From Bacteroidota bacterium (GTDB taxonomy: Bacteria; Bacteroidota; Bacteroidia; B-17B0; Aurantibacillaceae): DNA of 64,000 bases. The notes beneath the pieces were generated by a model. That model searched no databases and had not been told where the DNA came from. It worked only from the letters and a program-made list of their open reading frames with translations. Positions 8,149 to 17,788 of this stretch are shown piece by piece (the stretch's first letter is position 1; each line of letters starts with the position of its first letter). Position numbers and translations under genes: made by a program. Where the stretch lies: positions 18,479 through 82,478 of the forward strand of contig JAUXZS010000014.1 of assembly GCA_030692515.1 (NCBI GenBank), read 5' to 3'.

Positions 8149-11100
8149 ATGATTTTCTTTAAATACAAATTTTATCTCCCAATATTAATTGTTTTTTTAA
8201 CATTTTTTTCTTTTTCACAAAACGAATTTATCGATTATCGCTCAGCAACCAATCCACTATATTGGAAAAACCGTAAACCTTTTGAGGGTTATTGGCAGCA
8301 AGATGTTCACTACAACATTAAAGCAGAATTAAATGATAGTACAGATATTCTTACCGGAAATGAAGAGCTAACTTACTGGAACAATTCACCTTACGATATT
8401 TCTTTTGTTTATTTTCATCTTTATTCAAACGCTCAAATTAAAGATTCTTATTGCGCCGACTTGTATAAGAATAATGATTATAATTTAAAATTCGGTAAAT
8501 ATCGGTCTAATGGTCTTGGCACCCAGGTAGAAAAAATAACGGTAAACGGCGCAGAACTAAAGACAGAATTAGATAATACCATCTTAAAAGTATATTTCCA
8601 AAAACCTTTAAAATCAGGCGAATCAATAACAATGACGTTAGATTTTAAAACTTATTTTGATACAGAAGCAATCCGTAACAGAATGAAAATGTTTAGTACG
8701 TTTGGTTTTAAACACTATGATATTGTGCATTGGTACCCAAGAGTTGCTGTTATTGATAGTAAATTTGCTTGGAACACCGATCAACACATGGATCATGAAT
8801 TTTATGGCGATTTTGGTTCTTTTAATGTTGAAATGACTCTTCCAAATAACTATGTAGCTGATGGGACAGGAACTTTAATAAATGAAAAAGAAGTTTTACC
8901 GGATACGCTTCGCAAAAAATTAGACATTAGTAATTTCCTTAAAAAACCTTTTAACTCTCCCCCATCAATAATCACAAAAAAGGATGGCACAAAAAAAACC
9001 TGGAAATTTTCTGCAATTAATGTCCACGATTTTGCTTTTACCGCCGACCCAACATACCGAATTGGCGAAACAAATTGGGATGGCGTTCGTTGTATTGCGC
9101 TGGTGCAAGAGCCTCATGCTGCTGGATGGTATAATTGTTCCAACTACATTGCTAAAATATTAGAAGTTAATTCTTACAATATTGGACCTTACCACCACCC
9201 TAAGATGATAGTGGCTGATGCACAAGATGGCATGGAATACCCAATGCTAACATTGTGCGGTGGCTTTGACCCAGGTTACCGCTCTTTATTAATTCATGAA
9301 ATTACCCATAATTGGTTTCAAGGTATGGTTGGAACTAATGAAAATTACCGAGCATTTATGGACGAAGGATTTACGCAATTTTATACCGCCGACACTTATC
9401 AATACATTGATGGGCCTATAATGGTGACACAAAAACCTAAAAGCAATTACGTTGAAAAGTTTACGGAGCCAGTAAAAGTTTTAGATAATCAAATTTATAA
9501 TTCATTTTATTATAATGCGGTAATTAAAGAAGAAGAACTGCCCCTTAATACCCATAGTGATGATTTTAATGGTGCAATAAGGCATGGCGGTGGCTATGGG
9601 CAAGTTTACACCAAAACTGCTGCAATGCTTAAAAACTTAGAATATGTTTTAGGGCGTTCGTTTTTTGATAAAGCAATGCAGCATTATTTTAAACAATGGA
9701 AATTTTGTCATCCCTACCCAGAAGATTTTAGAAACTCAGTTATTGGTTTTACGGGTGTAGATTTAAACTGGTTTTTTGACCAATGGTTAGAAACCACAAA
9801 GACTGTAGATTATAAAATTGGCCGAATAAAACATAAAAAAAATGATGTTTACGAAATTACTTTCAAAAGAAAAGGTTCTATGCAAATGCCAATTGATTTT
9901 GTTGTAATTGATAAAAACGATTCTGCCCGTCACTACTATATACCCAACACTTGGTTTGAAAAACCCACAGGTGCCAATACTTTACCTAGATGGATTGGTT
10001 GGGGACCAAACTTAAAACCAACTTACACAGCTACTTTAAATATTGGTACCAAAATTAAAAATGTAATAATAGATCCATCTTATCGATTAGCGGATGTAGA
10101 CATGACTAACAACGTGAAACATGGATTTATTAATGTGCGTTTTGATTCTCATGTTTATAACCCGCTAAACTGGAAAAAATACGATATGCGTATTCGACCG
10201 GCACTTTGGTATAACGGTTACGACGGTGCCAAATTTGGAGCAGTATTATCTGGCGATTACCTATTAACCAAACATGTTTTTGAATTTGGTGTTTGGTTGA
10301 GTAGTGGCTTAGGTCAAGCTTATATCGATAGTAATGATAAAGTGAATAGCTTTAATAAAATTTCGTTTTTATTAGATTATAAAACTTCGCTTAATAAATA
10401 CATTAAAAAATCTAATGTTTATTTACAATTAAAATCTTTAGATGGATTAGATGCCGGAACTATTGGTTTTGAAAAAAGAATTAATAACAACAACACTCGC
10501 CTATACACACATTTAAAAGCTATGTTAAGAGATATGCCACAAGACATGGTATACTTAATTAATGATAAAGAATGGGGTTATCGTAAGTTAAACAGTGCTA
10601 TACATATTGGCTTAGAACACAATTATAAATATAAACGAGGTGTCGGCAATATTTTATTGAATTTACGGTCGGCAGCATTTACAAATGATTACGATTTTTC
10701 TGCAGCCACAATCACCAGCGTTAACAAAAATGATCTTGGTAAAATTAATATTAACACTAGAGTTTTTGGACAAATTGGATTTGGAAATAGTTTACCTTCC
10801 GAATCAATGTTATATGTTGCAGGCGCTAACAATGAAGACTTAATGGATAATAAATATACCCGCTCAATGGGGATAGTACCAAGAGATTGGGGAAATTATG
10901 GAACTACAACCAACCATTTTACTTCCGGTGGTGGTTTGGGTTTAAGAGGTTTCTCAGGTTATTTATTAGCGCAAAAAAATGCCGACGGCTCATTTAGTTA
11001 CAATTACAAAGGCGCAAGTGGAGCAGCTTTTAACACCGAAATTGAATTTGGAGAACTATTTAAATTCATGAATCCTAAATTTTTAAAGAACAGCATTAAA

Positions 11101-11352
11101 TTACAACCTTATATTTTTGGTGACGCCGGAATAATAAATACAAATCCTGCAAATAAGGCAAATGTAATGAGCGATATAATGTTTGATGCTGGTGTTGGTA
11201 CAACTCTAAGCATTGTAAGATGGGGGCAACTATATAATATAAAGCCATTAACCGTTAGGTTTGACATGCCATTTTTCATTAACAGATTACCTTATGCTGA
11301 AAAAGATTATTTTCAGTTTAGATGGATGATTGGCATTAATAAAGCATTTTAG
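8149..11352 (+). CDS. M1 family metallopeptidase fused to an outer-membrane-barrel-like domain
   Basis: 1067 residues from the ATG at 8149, chosen because the promoter box at 8124 lies upstream of it and because it begins a clean signal peptide (MIFFKYKFYLPILIVFLTFF, cut after FSFSQ). The M1 zinc site is complete: HEITHNW at 383-389 and the third ligand Glu406 in MDEGF, 19 residues after the second His. M1 enzymes remove N-terminal amino acids. After the peptidase part (~650) come about 400 residues of alternating strands ending PLTVRFDMPFF, FQFRWMIGINKAF. That is the look of an Omp85/surface-antigen-type barrel with a terminal Phe. The enzyme would then be anchored in the outer membrane. The barrel is inferred from the strand pattern, not from a match. 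Confidence 0.88.
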   Translation: MIFFKYKFYLPILIVFLTFFSFSQNEFIDYRSATNPLYWKNRKPFEGYWQQDVHYNIKAELNDSTDILTGNEELTYWNNSPYDISFVYFHLYSNAQIKDSYCADLYKNNDYNLKFGKYRSNGLGTQVEKITVNGAELKTELDNTILKVYFQKPLKSGESITMTLDFKTYFDTEAIRNRMKMFSTFGFKHYDIVHWYPRVAVIDSKFAWNTDQHMDHEFYGDFGSFNVEMTLPNNYVADGTGTLINEKEVLPDTLRKKLDISNFLKKPFNSPPSIITKKDGTKKTWKFSAINVHDFAFTADPTYRIGETNWDGVRCIALVQEPHAAGWYNCSNYIAKILEVNSYNIGPYHHPKMIVADAQDGMEYPMLTLCGGFDPGYRSLLIHEITHNWFQGMVGTNENYRAFMDEGFTQFYTADTYQYIDGPIMVTQKPKSNYVEKFTEPVKVLDNQIYNSFYYNAVIKEEELPLNTHSDDFNGAIRHGGGYGQVYTKTAAMLKNLEYVLGRSFFDKAMQHYFKQWKFCHPYPEDFRNSVIGFTGVDLNWFFDQWLETTKTVDYKIGRIKHKKNDVYEITFKRKGSMQMPIDFVVIDKNDSARHYYIPNTWFEKPTGANTLPRWIGWGPNLKPTYTATLNIGTKIKNVIIDPSYRLADVDMTNNVKHGFINVRFDSHVYNPLNWKKYDMRIRPALWYNGYDGAKFGAVLSGDYLLTKHVFEFGVWLSSGLGQAYIDSNDKVNSFNKISFLLDYKTSLNKYIKKSNVYLQLKSLDGLDAGTIGFEKRINNNNTRLYTHLKAMLRDMPQDMVYLINDKEWGYRKLNSAIHIGLEHNYKYKRGVGNILLNLRSAAFTNDYDFSAATITSVNKNDLGKININTRVFGQIGFGNSLPSESMLYVAGANNEDLMDNKYTRSMGIVPRDWGNYGTTTNHFTSGGGLGLRGFSGYLLAQKNADGSFSYNYKGASGAAFNTEIEFGELFKFMNPKFLKNSIKLQPYIFGDAGIINTNPANKANVMSDIMFDAGVGTTLSIVRWGQLYNIKPLTVRFDMPFFINRLPYAEKDYFQFRWMIGINKAF

Positions 11353-11360
11353 CGAATTAT

Positions 11361-11368
11361 TATATTTG
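11361..11368 (+). promoter_or_regulatory. Possible -7 box (TATATTTG) of the repeat adhesin
   Basis: Exact TAnnTTTG between the M1 peptidase stop and the adhesin start at 11435, leaving a leader of about 63 bases. No convincing -33 element is seen. Confidence 0.4.
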
Positions 11369-11434
11369 TTTAAAGAGTTATTGTTTAAAAACTTTTATAT
11401 ATTTAAGTTTTGAGTAAATATATTTTTTTATTTA

Positions 11435-14400
11435 ATGAATAGAAATTTTTACAAAATAATATTTATTTTTTCTTTGATTATCTTTTCAGGAAAAAAATTC
11501 TATTCTCAAAACCCGGCTGCTTGTAACAATACTCAAAATCTTTGCACGAATTCTGTTTTCAGTTTTTCGGCCAGTTCAGGTACAGGTTTAACACCTGGCT
11601 TAAATGTTAGTAATCCCTTTGGTAATCCACAAGCTGTAAATGCAGGTTGTATGTTTACTAATGTACCAAACCCACAATGGTTAATGATAAACGTTACATC
11701 AAGTGGTAACCTAGGCTTTTCATTCGGTGCTTTTGGTTCCGCATTTCCACAAGCTGGCAATTATGATTGGATTATGTGGCCATATTCACCAACAACTTGC
11801 GATGATATTTTTAATAACACCTTACCACCGGTTGCCTGTAATTGGAATTGCACTGGGTCTGGCGGCACAGGCATGGGAACTGTACCTTTTGGGGGCTCTG
11901 CCTGCAATTTCCAACCTTCAATTCCAGTTTTACAAGGACAACAATATCTTGTTTTAATTACCAATCCAAGTGGCGTAAACACAAATGTTTCATTTGCCAA
12001 TACAGGCAGTGCAGGTATTTCGTGTAATCCGCTACTATATCCGAGTCTTACGGCATGCCCAGGACAGTTAGCTGTTTTTACAGGTACATGGGTTAATGCA
12101 GTTAGTGGAACTTATACACTTTACCCAGGCGCGGTTGTGCAAACAAATCCTTCGTTTACAGTAAGCTCATTGGTTAATCAGGTTTACACGGTTCAGGCAC
12201 AAGGATTGAATACTTCAGCGGGTGCAATTGCAGACCAAACGACTTTTACTTTAACAATAAATCCTGTTATACCCATTTCAGTAACTACACCAACTAACTT
12301 TTGTTACGGCAGTAATGCCGCTTTTACTATCAATCCAACTGGTGCTGGGTCTTTTAGTGTTACAGGTCCAGCTTCTCCAACATCTACTTTTGGGACAACA
12401 TCTATTTCTATTCCAAATATTACCACACCAAATATTGGTACCTTTTCTGTAATTGCAAATTACACCAATGGTTGCATTGGCACGCAAACTACACAAGTAA
12501 ATGTAGCGCCTAATCATTCAATTGCAATAAGTACTAACAGCAATGTCTGCCAAGAAGGAATAGTAAACTTAACTTCGTCGATGCCAACTGCCACGGCTTA
12601 TGCGTGGTCTGGGCCAAGTGCATATGCATCAGCTTTACAAAATCCAATAATCAATACAATTCAACCTACTGCATCCGGTATTTACACAGTAAGTTCAAAT
12701 ATTAATTTTAATGGTATTACTTGCCCAAGAACGAACACAACTCAAATATCTGTAGTTCCAACGAGCACTGTTGCCGTTACACCAAATTTTACATTGTGTC
12801 AGGGAGCAAATTTAAATTTAACATCAAGTGCTACTCCAGCTTTTTCTTATTCATGGTCAGGTCCCAGTAGTTATACTTCCGGATTGCAAAATCCAGTGGT
12901 TATAGGTATTCTTCCTTCGGGTGCAGGTAATTATTCTGTTATAGCTTCTTTTTCTAATAGCGCATTAACTTGCACAACAGGTGCTGTTTCTAACGTTTCT
13001 GTAGTTGCCACATCACCCGTAACAGTTGCTGTTCCAAATAATATTTGTCAAAATGCTACAGCTAACTTAACCGTTACAACTTCTCCTACTCCGTTATCTT
13101 ATTTATGGTCTGGTCCAAATTCTTTTACATCTAATTTAAGTAATCCTTCTATTACCAACATACAACCTATTGCCTCAGGTATTTATTCAACAACTGCAAC
13201 CTACGCTATTGGGTCTGTTAGTTGTACCACAACTGGTACAAACCAGATTAGCGTTGTTGGAACAAACACTGTTGCTGTTGCGTCGAATTTTACAGTTTGT
13301 GAAGCATCCAATGTAAATTTAACTTCAAGTGCTACAGGAGCAACATCCTATTCTTGGAATGGACCAGGAGCTTATAATTCTGCGGTTCAAAACCCAACAA
13401 TTACTTCAATTCTTCCTTCTGGCTCAGGTAATTATACTGCAACTGCTTTTTTCACTAATGGTTTTTTAACTTGTACAACAAGTGCCCTTGCTAACGTTTC
13501 GGTAGTTGCCACTCCTACAACAACTATTATTTTTCCAGCAAATATTTGTCAAAACGCCACTGCCAATTTTACGGCATCAGCTGCCGGTGCCATTTCTTAT
13601 ACATGGGCTGGACCAAATAGTTTTAATTCAACTATTGCAACGCCAACTATTCCAAATATTCAAACTAATGGCTCTGGAATTTATACAACTACCACCATGT
13701 TTGCAATGGGAACGGTCAGCTGCACAACTAATATAACAAATTCGTTAAGTGTTGTTGGCACTAACACTGTGGCCGTATCATCCAACTTTACTGTTTGTGC
13801 TGGAGCCAATGTAAATTTAACTTCAAACGCCACCTCTGCAGTTTCATATTCTTGGAATGGACCTGGAGGTTATACATCTGCACAGCAAAATCCAACAATA
13901 AGTGGCATTCTTCCATCAGGCACGGGTATATACACTGCCACGGCTTTTTTCTCTAATAGCATTTTAACTTGTACTACATCAGCTGTTTTGAATGGATCTG
14001 TGATTCCAATTCCCCCACTAAATGTTACCATGACGAATAGTAATATTTGTACTTTTCAAAGCACAACTATTACTGCAACCGGAGCTATTAATTATACCTG
14101 GACACCATCTGCAACTTTAAGTTCTAGTAATGGCGCAAGTGTAACAGCAAACCCATTAGCAACCACGGTATACAGCGTTACAGGTGCTGATGCTAGTGGT
14201 TGTTTAAAAACAAACACTTTAATGTTAACAGTTAACCCCTTACCAACGTTAACAGCTACAAGTAATACAATGTGTTTGGGAACAAGTGCTTCATTAACAG
14301 TTAATGGAGCTGTTGGCTATACATGGACTCCTGCCGGATCTCTAAACAACCCCAACGGTTCAACGGTTACCGCAACACCAACAACAAGCACTATCTATAC

Positions 14401-15628
14401 TATTACTGGAGTAAGTAATAAAGGGTGTTCCGGCACAACCACAACTAGCGTTTCTGTAAAACCCTTGCCAGTATTAGCTATATCAAACCATACTATTTGT
14501 TCTGGTAATTCGGCAAACATCGGTGTATTAGGTGCAAATAATTATACTTGGTCGCCAGGTACCGCCTTAAACGCAACTAACATTGCAAACGTTATTGCTA
14601 ATCCTTTACAAACAATTACGTATACTGTTATTGGTAAAGATTTAAATGGATGCGTACAATCAACTATATCAACAGTTGTTGTTAATCCCCTTCCTGTAAT
14701 TAGCATCACATCACCAAGTGCAATTTGTAGGGGTCAAAATGCACTAATGTCGTCAAGCGGTGCTGTAACTTATACATGGAATAATTCTGTCAATACTTCA
14801 TCTCAATCTGTTAATCCAATTGTTACAACAACTTATAGTGTAGTTGGCCAAGACGCAAATGGCTGTAGTAATACTGGAACTGTACTTATAAACGTATTTA
14901 CTCAACCAACTTTAAATATTACGGGAACGCCAACAGTATGTGTTGGAAATGCAATAACACTTAGTGCTAATGGAGGGATTAATTATAATTGGAACACTGG
15001 TGAAACTACAAATACCATTACCATTGAACCACAAGTAAACAGTGTTTATACAGTAAGTTCCGGAATATCACCTTGTAACTCTTCAACAATTTTTGCAGTT
15101 ACAGTTTATACACCACAATCTCAAACACCTTTTGCAAATCCATCTACCATTATTTATGGTTCATCTAGTGTAATTTATGCAAATAGTATAGCCGGCAACA
15201 TATTTAATTGGTCCTATTCCCCAGATATAAGCTGTAACAGTTGCGAAACGAATACGGTTAGCCCAAATACAACAACTATTTATACAATAACTGCTACAGA
15301 TAATAATGGTTGCATTGTTACAAATACAGTTTTAGTACAAGTAGATATACTTTGTGGAGATAATTTTGTTCCATCTGCTTTTAGCCCTAATGGCGATGGT
15401 TTTAATGATTTTTGGTGCGTTTATGGAAACTGCATTACCACGATGAACTTACAACTATATAATCGTTGGGGAGAAAAAGTTTTTGAGAGTGATAATAAAA
15501 ATAATTGTTGGGATGGAACCTATAATGGTGTAATGCAAAATGACGCTGTTTTTATTTACCAATTAACAGCCATATTAATAAATGGAGAAAAAGTAGTTAA
15601 AAAAGGAAATGTAACCTTGAAAAGATAA
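11435..15628 (+). CDS. Large repeat adhesin with type-B T9SS C-terminal domain
   Basis: 1397 residues. The signal peptide (MNRNFYKIIFIFSLIIFSG, cleavage near FYSQ) leads into a head region (~25-360). Then come six Ig/PKD-like units of ~83 residues (~361-858), each with a Cys start, YSWSGP-like core and SVV end. Five shorter units of ~75 residues follow (~860-1225, C.G....L...GA..YTW). The last ~92 residues (from CGDNFVPSAFSPNGDGFND to GNVTLKR) are the gliding-motility-associated type-B tail that sends proteins through the T9SS and holds them on the surface. The protein is rich in Thr/Ser/Asn with paired Cys. It is followed 46 bases later by a PorP/SprF gene, as in SprB-SprF pairs. Likely role: surface adhesion or gliding (inference). 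Confidence 0.9.
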   Translation: MNRNFYKIIFIFSLIIFSGKKFYSQNPAACNNTQNLCTNSVFSFSASSGTGLTPGLNVSNPFGNPQAVNAGCMFTNVPNPQWLMINVTSSGNLGFSFGAFGSAFPQAGNYDWIMWPYSPTTCDDIFNNTLPPVACNWNCTGSGGTGMGTVPFGGSACNFQPSIPVLQGQQYLVLITNPSGVNTNVSFANTGSAGISCNPLLYPSLTACPGQLAVFTGTWVNAVSGTYTLYPGAVVQTNPSFTVSSLVNQVYTVQAQGLNTSAGAIADQTTFTLTINPVIPISVTTPTNFCYGSNAAFTINPTGAGSFSVTGPASPTSTFGTTSISIPNITTPNIGTFSVIANYTNGCIGTQTTQVNVAPNHSIAISTNSNVCQEGIVNLTSSMPTATAYAWSGPSAYASALQNPIINTIQPTASGIYTVSSNINFNGITCPRTNTTQISVVPTSTVAVTPNFTLCQGANLNLTSSATPAFSYSWSGPSSYTSGLQNPVVIGILPSGAGNYSVIASFSNSALTCTTGAVSNVSVVATSPVTVAVPNNICQNATANLTVTTSPTPLSYLWSGPNSFTSNLSNPSITNIQPIASGIYSTTATYAIGSVSCTTTGTNQISVVGTNTVAVASNFTVCEASNVNLTSSATGATSYSWNGPGAYNSAVQNPTITSILPSGSGNYTATAFFTNGFLTCTTSALANVSVVATPTTTIIFPANICQNATANFTASAAGAISYTWAGPNSFNSTIATPTIPNIQTNGSGIYTTTTMFAMGTVSCTTNITNSLSVVGTNTVAVSSNFTVCAGANVNLTSNATSAVSYSWNGPGGYTSAQQNPTISGILPSGTGIYTATAFFSNSILTCTTSAVLNGSVIPIPPLNVTMTNSNICTFQSTTITATGAINYTWTPSATLSSSNGASVTANPLATTVYSVTGADASGCLKTNTLMLTVNPLPTLTATSNTMCLGTSASLTVNGAVGYTWTPAGSLNNPNGSTVTATPTTSTIYTITGVSNKGCSGTTTTSVSVKPLPVLAISNHTICSGNSANIGVLGANNYTWSPGTALNATNIANVIANPLQTITYTVIGKDLNGCVQSTISTVVVNPLPVISITSPSAICRGQNALMSSSGAVTYTWNNSVNTSSQSVNPIVTTTYSVVGQDANGCSNTGTVLINVFTQPTLNITGTPTVCVGNAITLSANGGINYNWNTGETTNTITIEPQVNSVYTVSSGISPCNSSTIFAVTVYTPQSQTPFANPSTIIYGSSSVIYANSIAGNIFNWSYSPDISCNSCETNTVSPNTTTIYTITATDNNGCIVTNTVLVQVDILCGDNFVPSAFSPNGDGFNDFWCVYGNCITTMNLQLYNRWGEKVFESDNKNNCWDGTYNGVMQNDAVFIYQLTAILINGEKVVKKGNVTLKR
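12763..14010 (+). repeat. Alternating A/B tandem repeats with a ~500-bp superunit in the adhesin gene
   Basis: Two types of Ig-like unit alternate (A-B-A-B-A). The A units carry NFTLC/NFTVC then NLTSSA; the B units carry NICQNATAN. Matching A positions at 12809, 13310 and 13808 are 501 and 498 bases apart, so duplication happened in two-unit steps of about 167 residues. Confidence 0.85.
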
Positions 15629-15674
15629 GATTGGAATACATGAAACAAATACTTCGCAATAAAAATAATTGAAA

Positions 15675-16700
15675 ATGAAAAAAACCTATTTCATTATTTT
15701 GATGCTGTTGGCTAAAAACATATTTAGCCAAGATATTCATCTTACACAATATTTTATAGCGCCTCAAACCATTAATCCTTCAGCTTTCGGTGTTATCAAT
15801 TCTTTTGAGGCTGGACTTCAATATAAGTCTCAATGGAATGCTTTTACAAAAGGATTTACTACCTACTCTGCATTTATTAATAAACAGATAACAAGTAACA
15901 GAAAAGAAAATAAAGGCTTTTTTTCAGCTGGATTAAATTTCGGTTATGATAAATCAGGAGATGGCAAACTAACAACCATTAGTGGAGGTTTACCTATTAA
16001 TTATTCTCTAAAATTAAATAATAGCCAGTTTTTAACTTCGGGAGTGTCTGTTGGTTTTGCCCAAAAATCATTAACAGGCCTTAATCAAACATGGGGCTCA
16101 CAGTTTGATGGTTTTAATTTTAATTCATCTTTGCCAAATGAAAATAAAAATCAACAATCAATCGTGGCATTAGATGTTGGCGCCGGAATTGCTTTGATAA
16201 ATAAAAAGAATGGTAAAAAATTTGCTGTAAATTCTGAACCATCAAATACCTTAGGCTTTTCAGTTGCACATATTAATAAACCAAAATATTCTTTTTCTAG
16301 AAACAGTAACGAAAGATTATTTATGCGCTTTAATTTATACGAATCGTTTAATTATTGCTTTAATGGCTCGCCCTATTCTATTTCACCATCGCTTATGGTT
16401 CAATACCAAGGCAGAGCAAGCGAAGTTATTTTAGGAACCATGTTTCTTTATCAATCAGGCAGCAATTCATACATTACTGGTATTAATCAATCAAAAACTT
16501 TTGGATTTGGGGCATATTACAGGTTTAAAGATGCTTTTGCATTAAATGCATTTGTGGAAGTGAAAAAAATAATTTTTGGAGCTTCTTATGACTTAAATAC
16601 TTCTACTTTGCAAAAAACATCTAAAAGCAGAGGTGGCCTTGAAATATTTATTAAAATAAAAAACGCGAGTCACCTATATAAAGGTTTCGGCAAATGGTAA
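15675..16700 (+). CDS. PorP/SprF family type IX secretion membrane protein
   Basis: 341 residues from the ATG at 15675; a TTG two codons earlier is possible but less likely. The signal peptide MKKTYFIILMLLAKNIFSQ is followed by the family opening DIHLTQYFIAPQTINPSAFG, the block GLQYKSQWNAF, and a barrel-like strand pattern to a last strand GGLEIFIKIKN. It lies 46 bases after the type-B adhesin, in the same direction and probably one operon, so it is the likely dedicated SprF-type partner for that adhesin. It is clearly related to, but diverged from, the protein at 873-1928. Confidence 0.9.
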   Translation: MKKTYFIILMLLAKNIFSQDIHLTQYFIAPQTINPSAFGVINSFEAGLQYKSQWNAFTKGFTTYSAFINKQITSNRKENKGFFSAGLNFGYDKSGDGKLTTISGGLPINYSLKLNNSQFLTSGVSVGFAQKSLTGLNQTWGSQFDGFNFNSSLPNENKNQQSIVALDVGAGIALINKKNGKKFAVNSEPSNTLGFSVAHINKPKYSFSRNSNERLFMRFNLYESFNYCFNGSPYSISPSLMVQYQGRASEVILGTMFLYQSGSNSYITGINQSKTFGFGAYYRFKDAFALNAFVEVKKIIFGASYDLNTSTLQKTSKSRGGLEIFIKIKNASHLYKGFGKW

Positions 16701-16824
16701 GTTAATATATTTTTGATTAACATTATTCTAAAACAAAATCCCTTAAATCATGTTTAATAACCATAAACTCTAACAATAATTTTTATCTTTAACCAACAAA
16801 AAATATAAACTAAAACAAAACAAC

Positions 16825-17676
16825 ATGTTACAAAAATTAAAATCATTTACTGCAGCAATTGCAATTACAGCCATTACAACAACAAGTATTAATGCACAAT
16901 TAAAAGTGCCTGCTCCTAGTCCACTACAAACTATAAAACAAGCTTTTGCTTTATCTGACATTACAATTGAATATAGCCGCCCAAGTGCAAAAGGCCGTGT
17001 AATATATGGTGATGTAGTTCCTTTTGGGAAAGTTTGGCGCACCGGAGCAAATGGTGCAACTAAAATTACATTTGGAGAAGACGTTAAAGTTGAAGGAACT
17101 GATGTTAAAGCTGGAACTTATGCGATTTATTCAATCCCAAATAAAGATAGTTGGGAAATAATGTTGTATAAAGATTTGACATTAGGTGGTGATGTTGCCG
17201 AGTACAAAAAAGAAAATGAGTTACTACGTTTTACTGTTAAACCAACAACAACTTCAGATAAAACTGAAACATTTACTATTGATTTAGCAAACATTACATC
17301 TAATACAGTTAAAGTTCAATTAGTTTGGGAAAAAACAAGAGTATCGTTTAATGTTGTTGCCGACATTGATACTAAAATCATGAAAACGATTGATAACACA
17401 ATTGTAAAAGATAACAGACCATATTACCAAGCGGCATCTTATTATTATGAAAATGATAAAGACCTTAAACAAGCAGTAGAGTGGGTTGACAAAGCTATTG
17501 CTAACAATCCAAAAGCTTATTGGGTACTTTTATTAAAGGCAAAAATTCAAACAAAACAAAAAGATACTAAAGGCGCTATTGCAACCGCAGAGCAAGTTAT
17601 AGTTTTAGCGACTGAAGAAAAAAATGATGATTACGTTGCTATGGCAAAAAAATTAATTACTGAAAATAAAAAATAA
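16825..17676 (+). CDS. DUF2911 domain exported protein
   Basis: 283 residues. The signal peptide (MLQKLKSFTAAIAITAITTTSINAQ) is followed by the DUF2911 domain (~28-170) with ITIEYSRPSAKGRVIYG, VPFGKVWRTGANGATKI and AGTYAIYSIPNKDSWEI, all hallmark blocks. The C-terminal ~90 residues are helical and TPR-like (YYQAASYYYENDKDLKQAVEWVDKAI, then AKIQTKQKDTKGAIATAEQVI). The function of DUF2911 is unknown. A near-consensus -7 box (TATCTTTA, 16784-16791) lies upstream. The gene stands alone and ends before a bidirectional terminator. Confidence 0.9.
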   Translation: MLQKLKSFTAAIAITAITTTSINAQLKVPAPSPLQTIKQAFALSDITIEYSRPSAKGRVIYGDVVPFGKVWRTGANGATKITFGEDVKVEGTDVKAGTYAIYSIPNKDSWEIMLYKDLTLGGDVAEYKKENELLRFTVKPTTTSDKTETFTIDLANITSNTVKVQLVWEKTRVSFNVVADIDTKIMKTIDNTIVKDNRPYYQAASYYYENDKDLKQAVEWVDKAIANNPKAYWVLLLKAKIQTKQKDTKGAIATAEQVIVLATEEKNDDYVAMAKKLITENKK

Positions 17677-17752
17677 CATACTGTCTTTTCGAAGGGAGAA
17701 TTACTGAGAAATCTCAAACACAGATTTCTTCTTTTGCAGAAAAGAGTTAATA

Positions 17753-17788
17753 AAAAAAATCCCGCTAAATTAATAGCGGGATTTTTTA
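17753..17788. terminator. Bidirectional rho-independent terminator
   Basis: ATCCCGCTA pairs with TAGCGGGAT around AATTAA, with A-run on the left and T-run on the right. It serves the converging DUF2911 and symporter genes. Confidence 0.88.

Noticed and set aside
12278..12517. Minus-strand frames inside the adhesin gene
   Set aside because: They are shadows of the real gene, with Cys/Trp/Arg-rich composition unlike proteins of this genome.
11435..15628. CRISPR-like periodicity in the adhesin gene
   Set aside because: The ~250- and ~500-base periods are coding Ig-like repeats in one frame; no short direct repeats with unique spacers occur.
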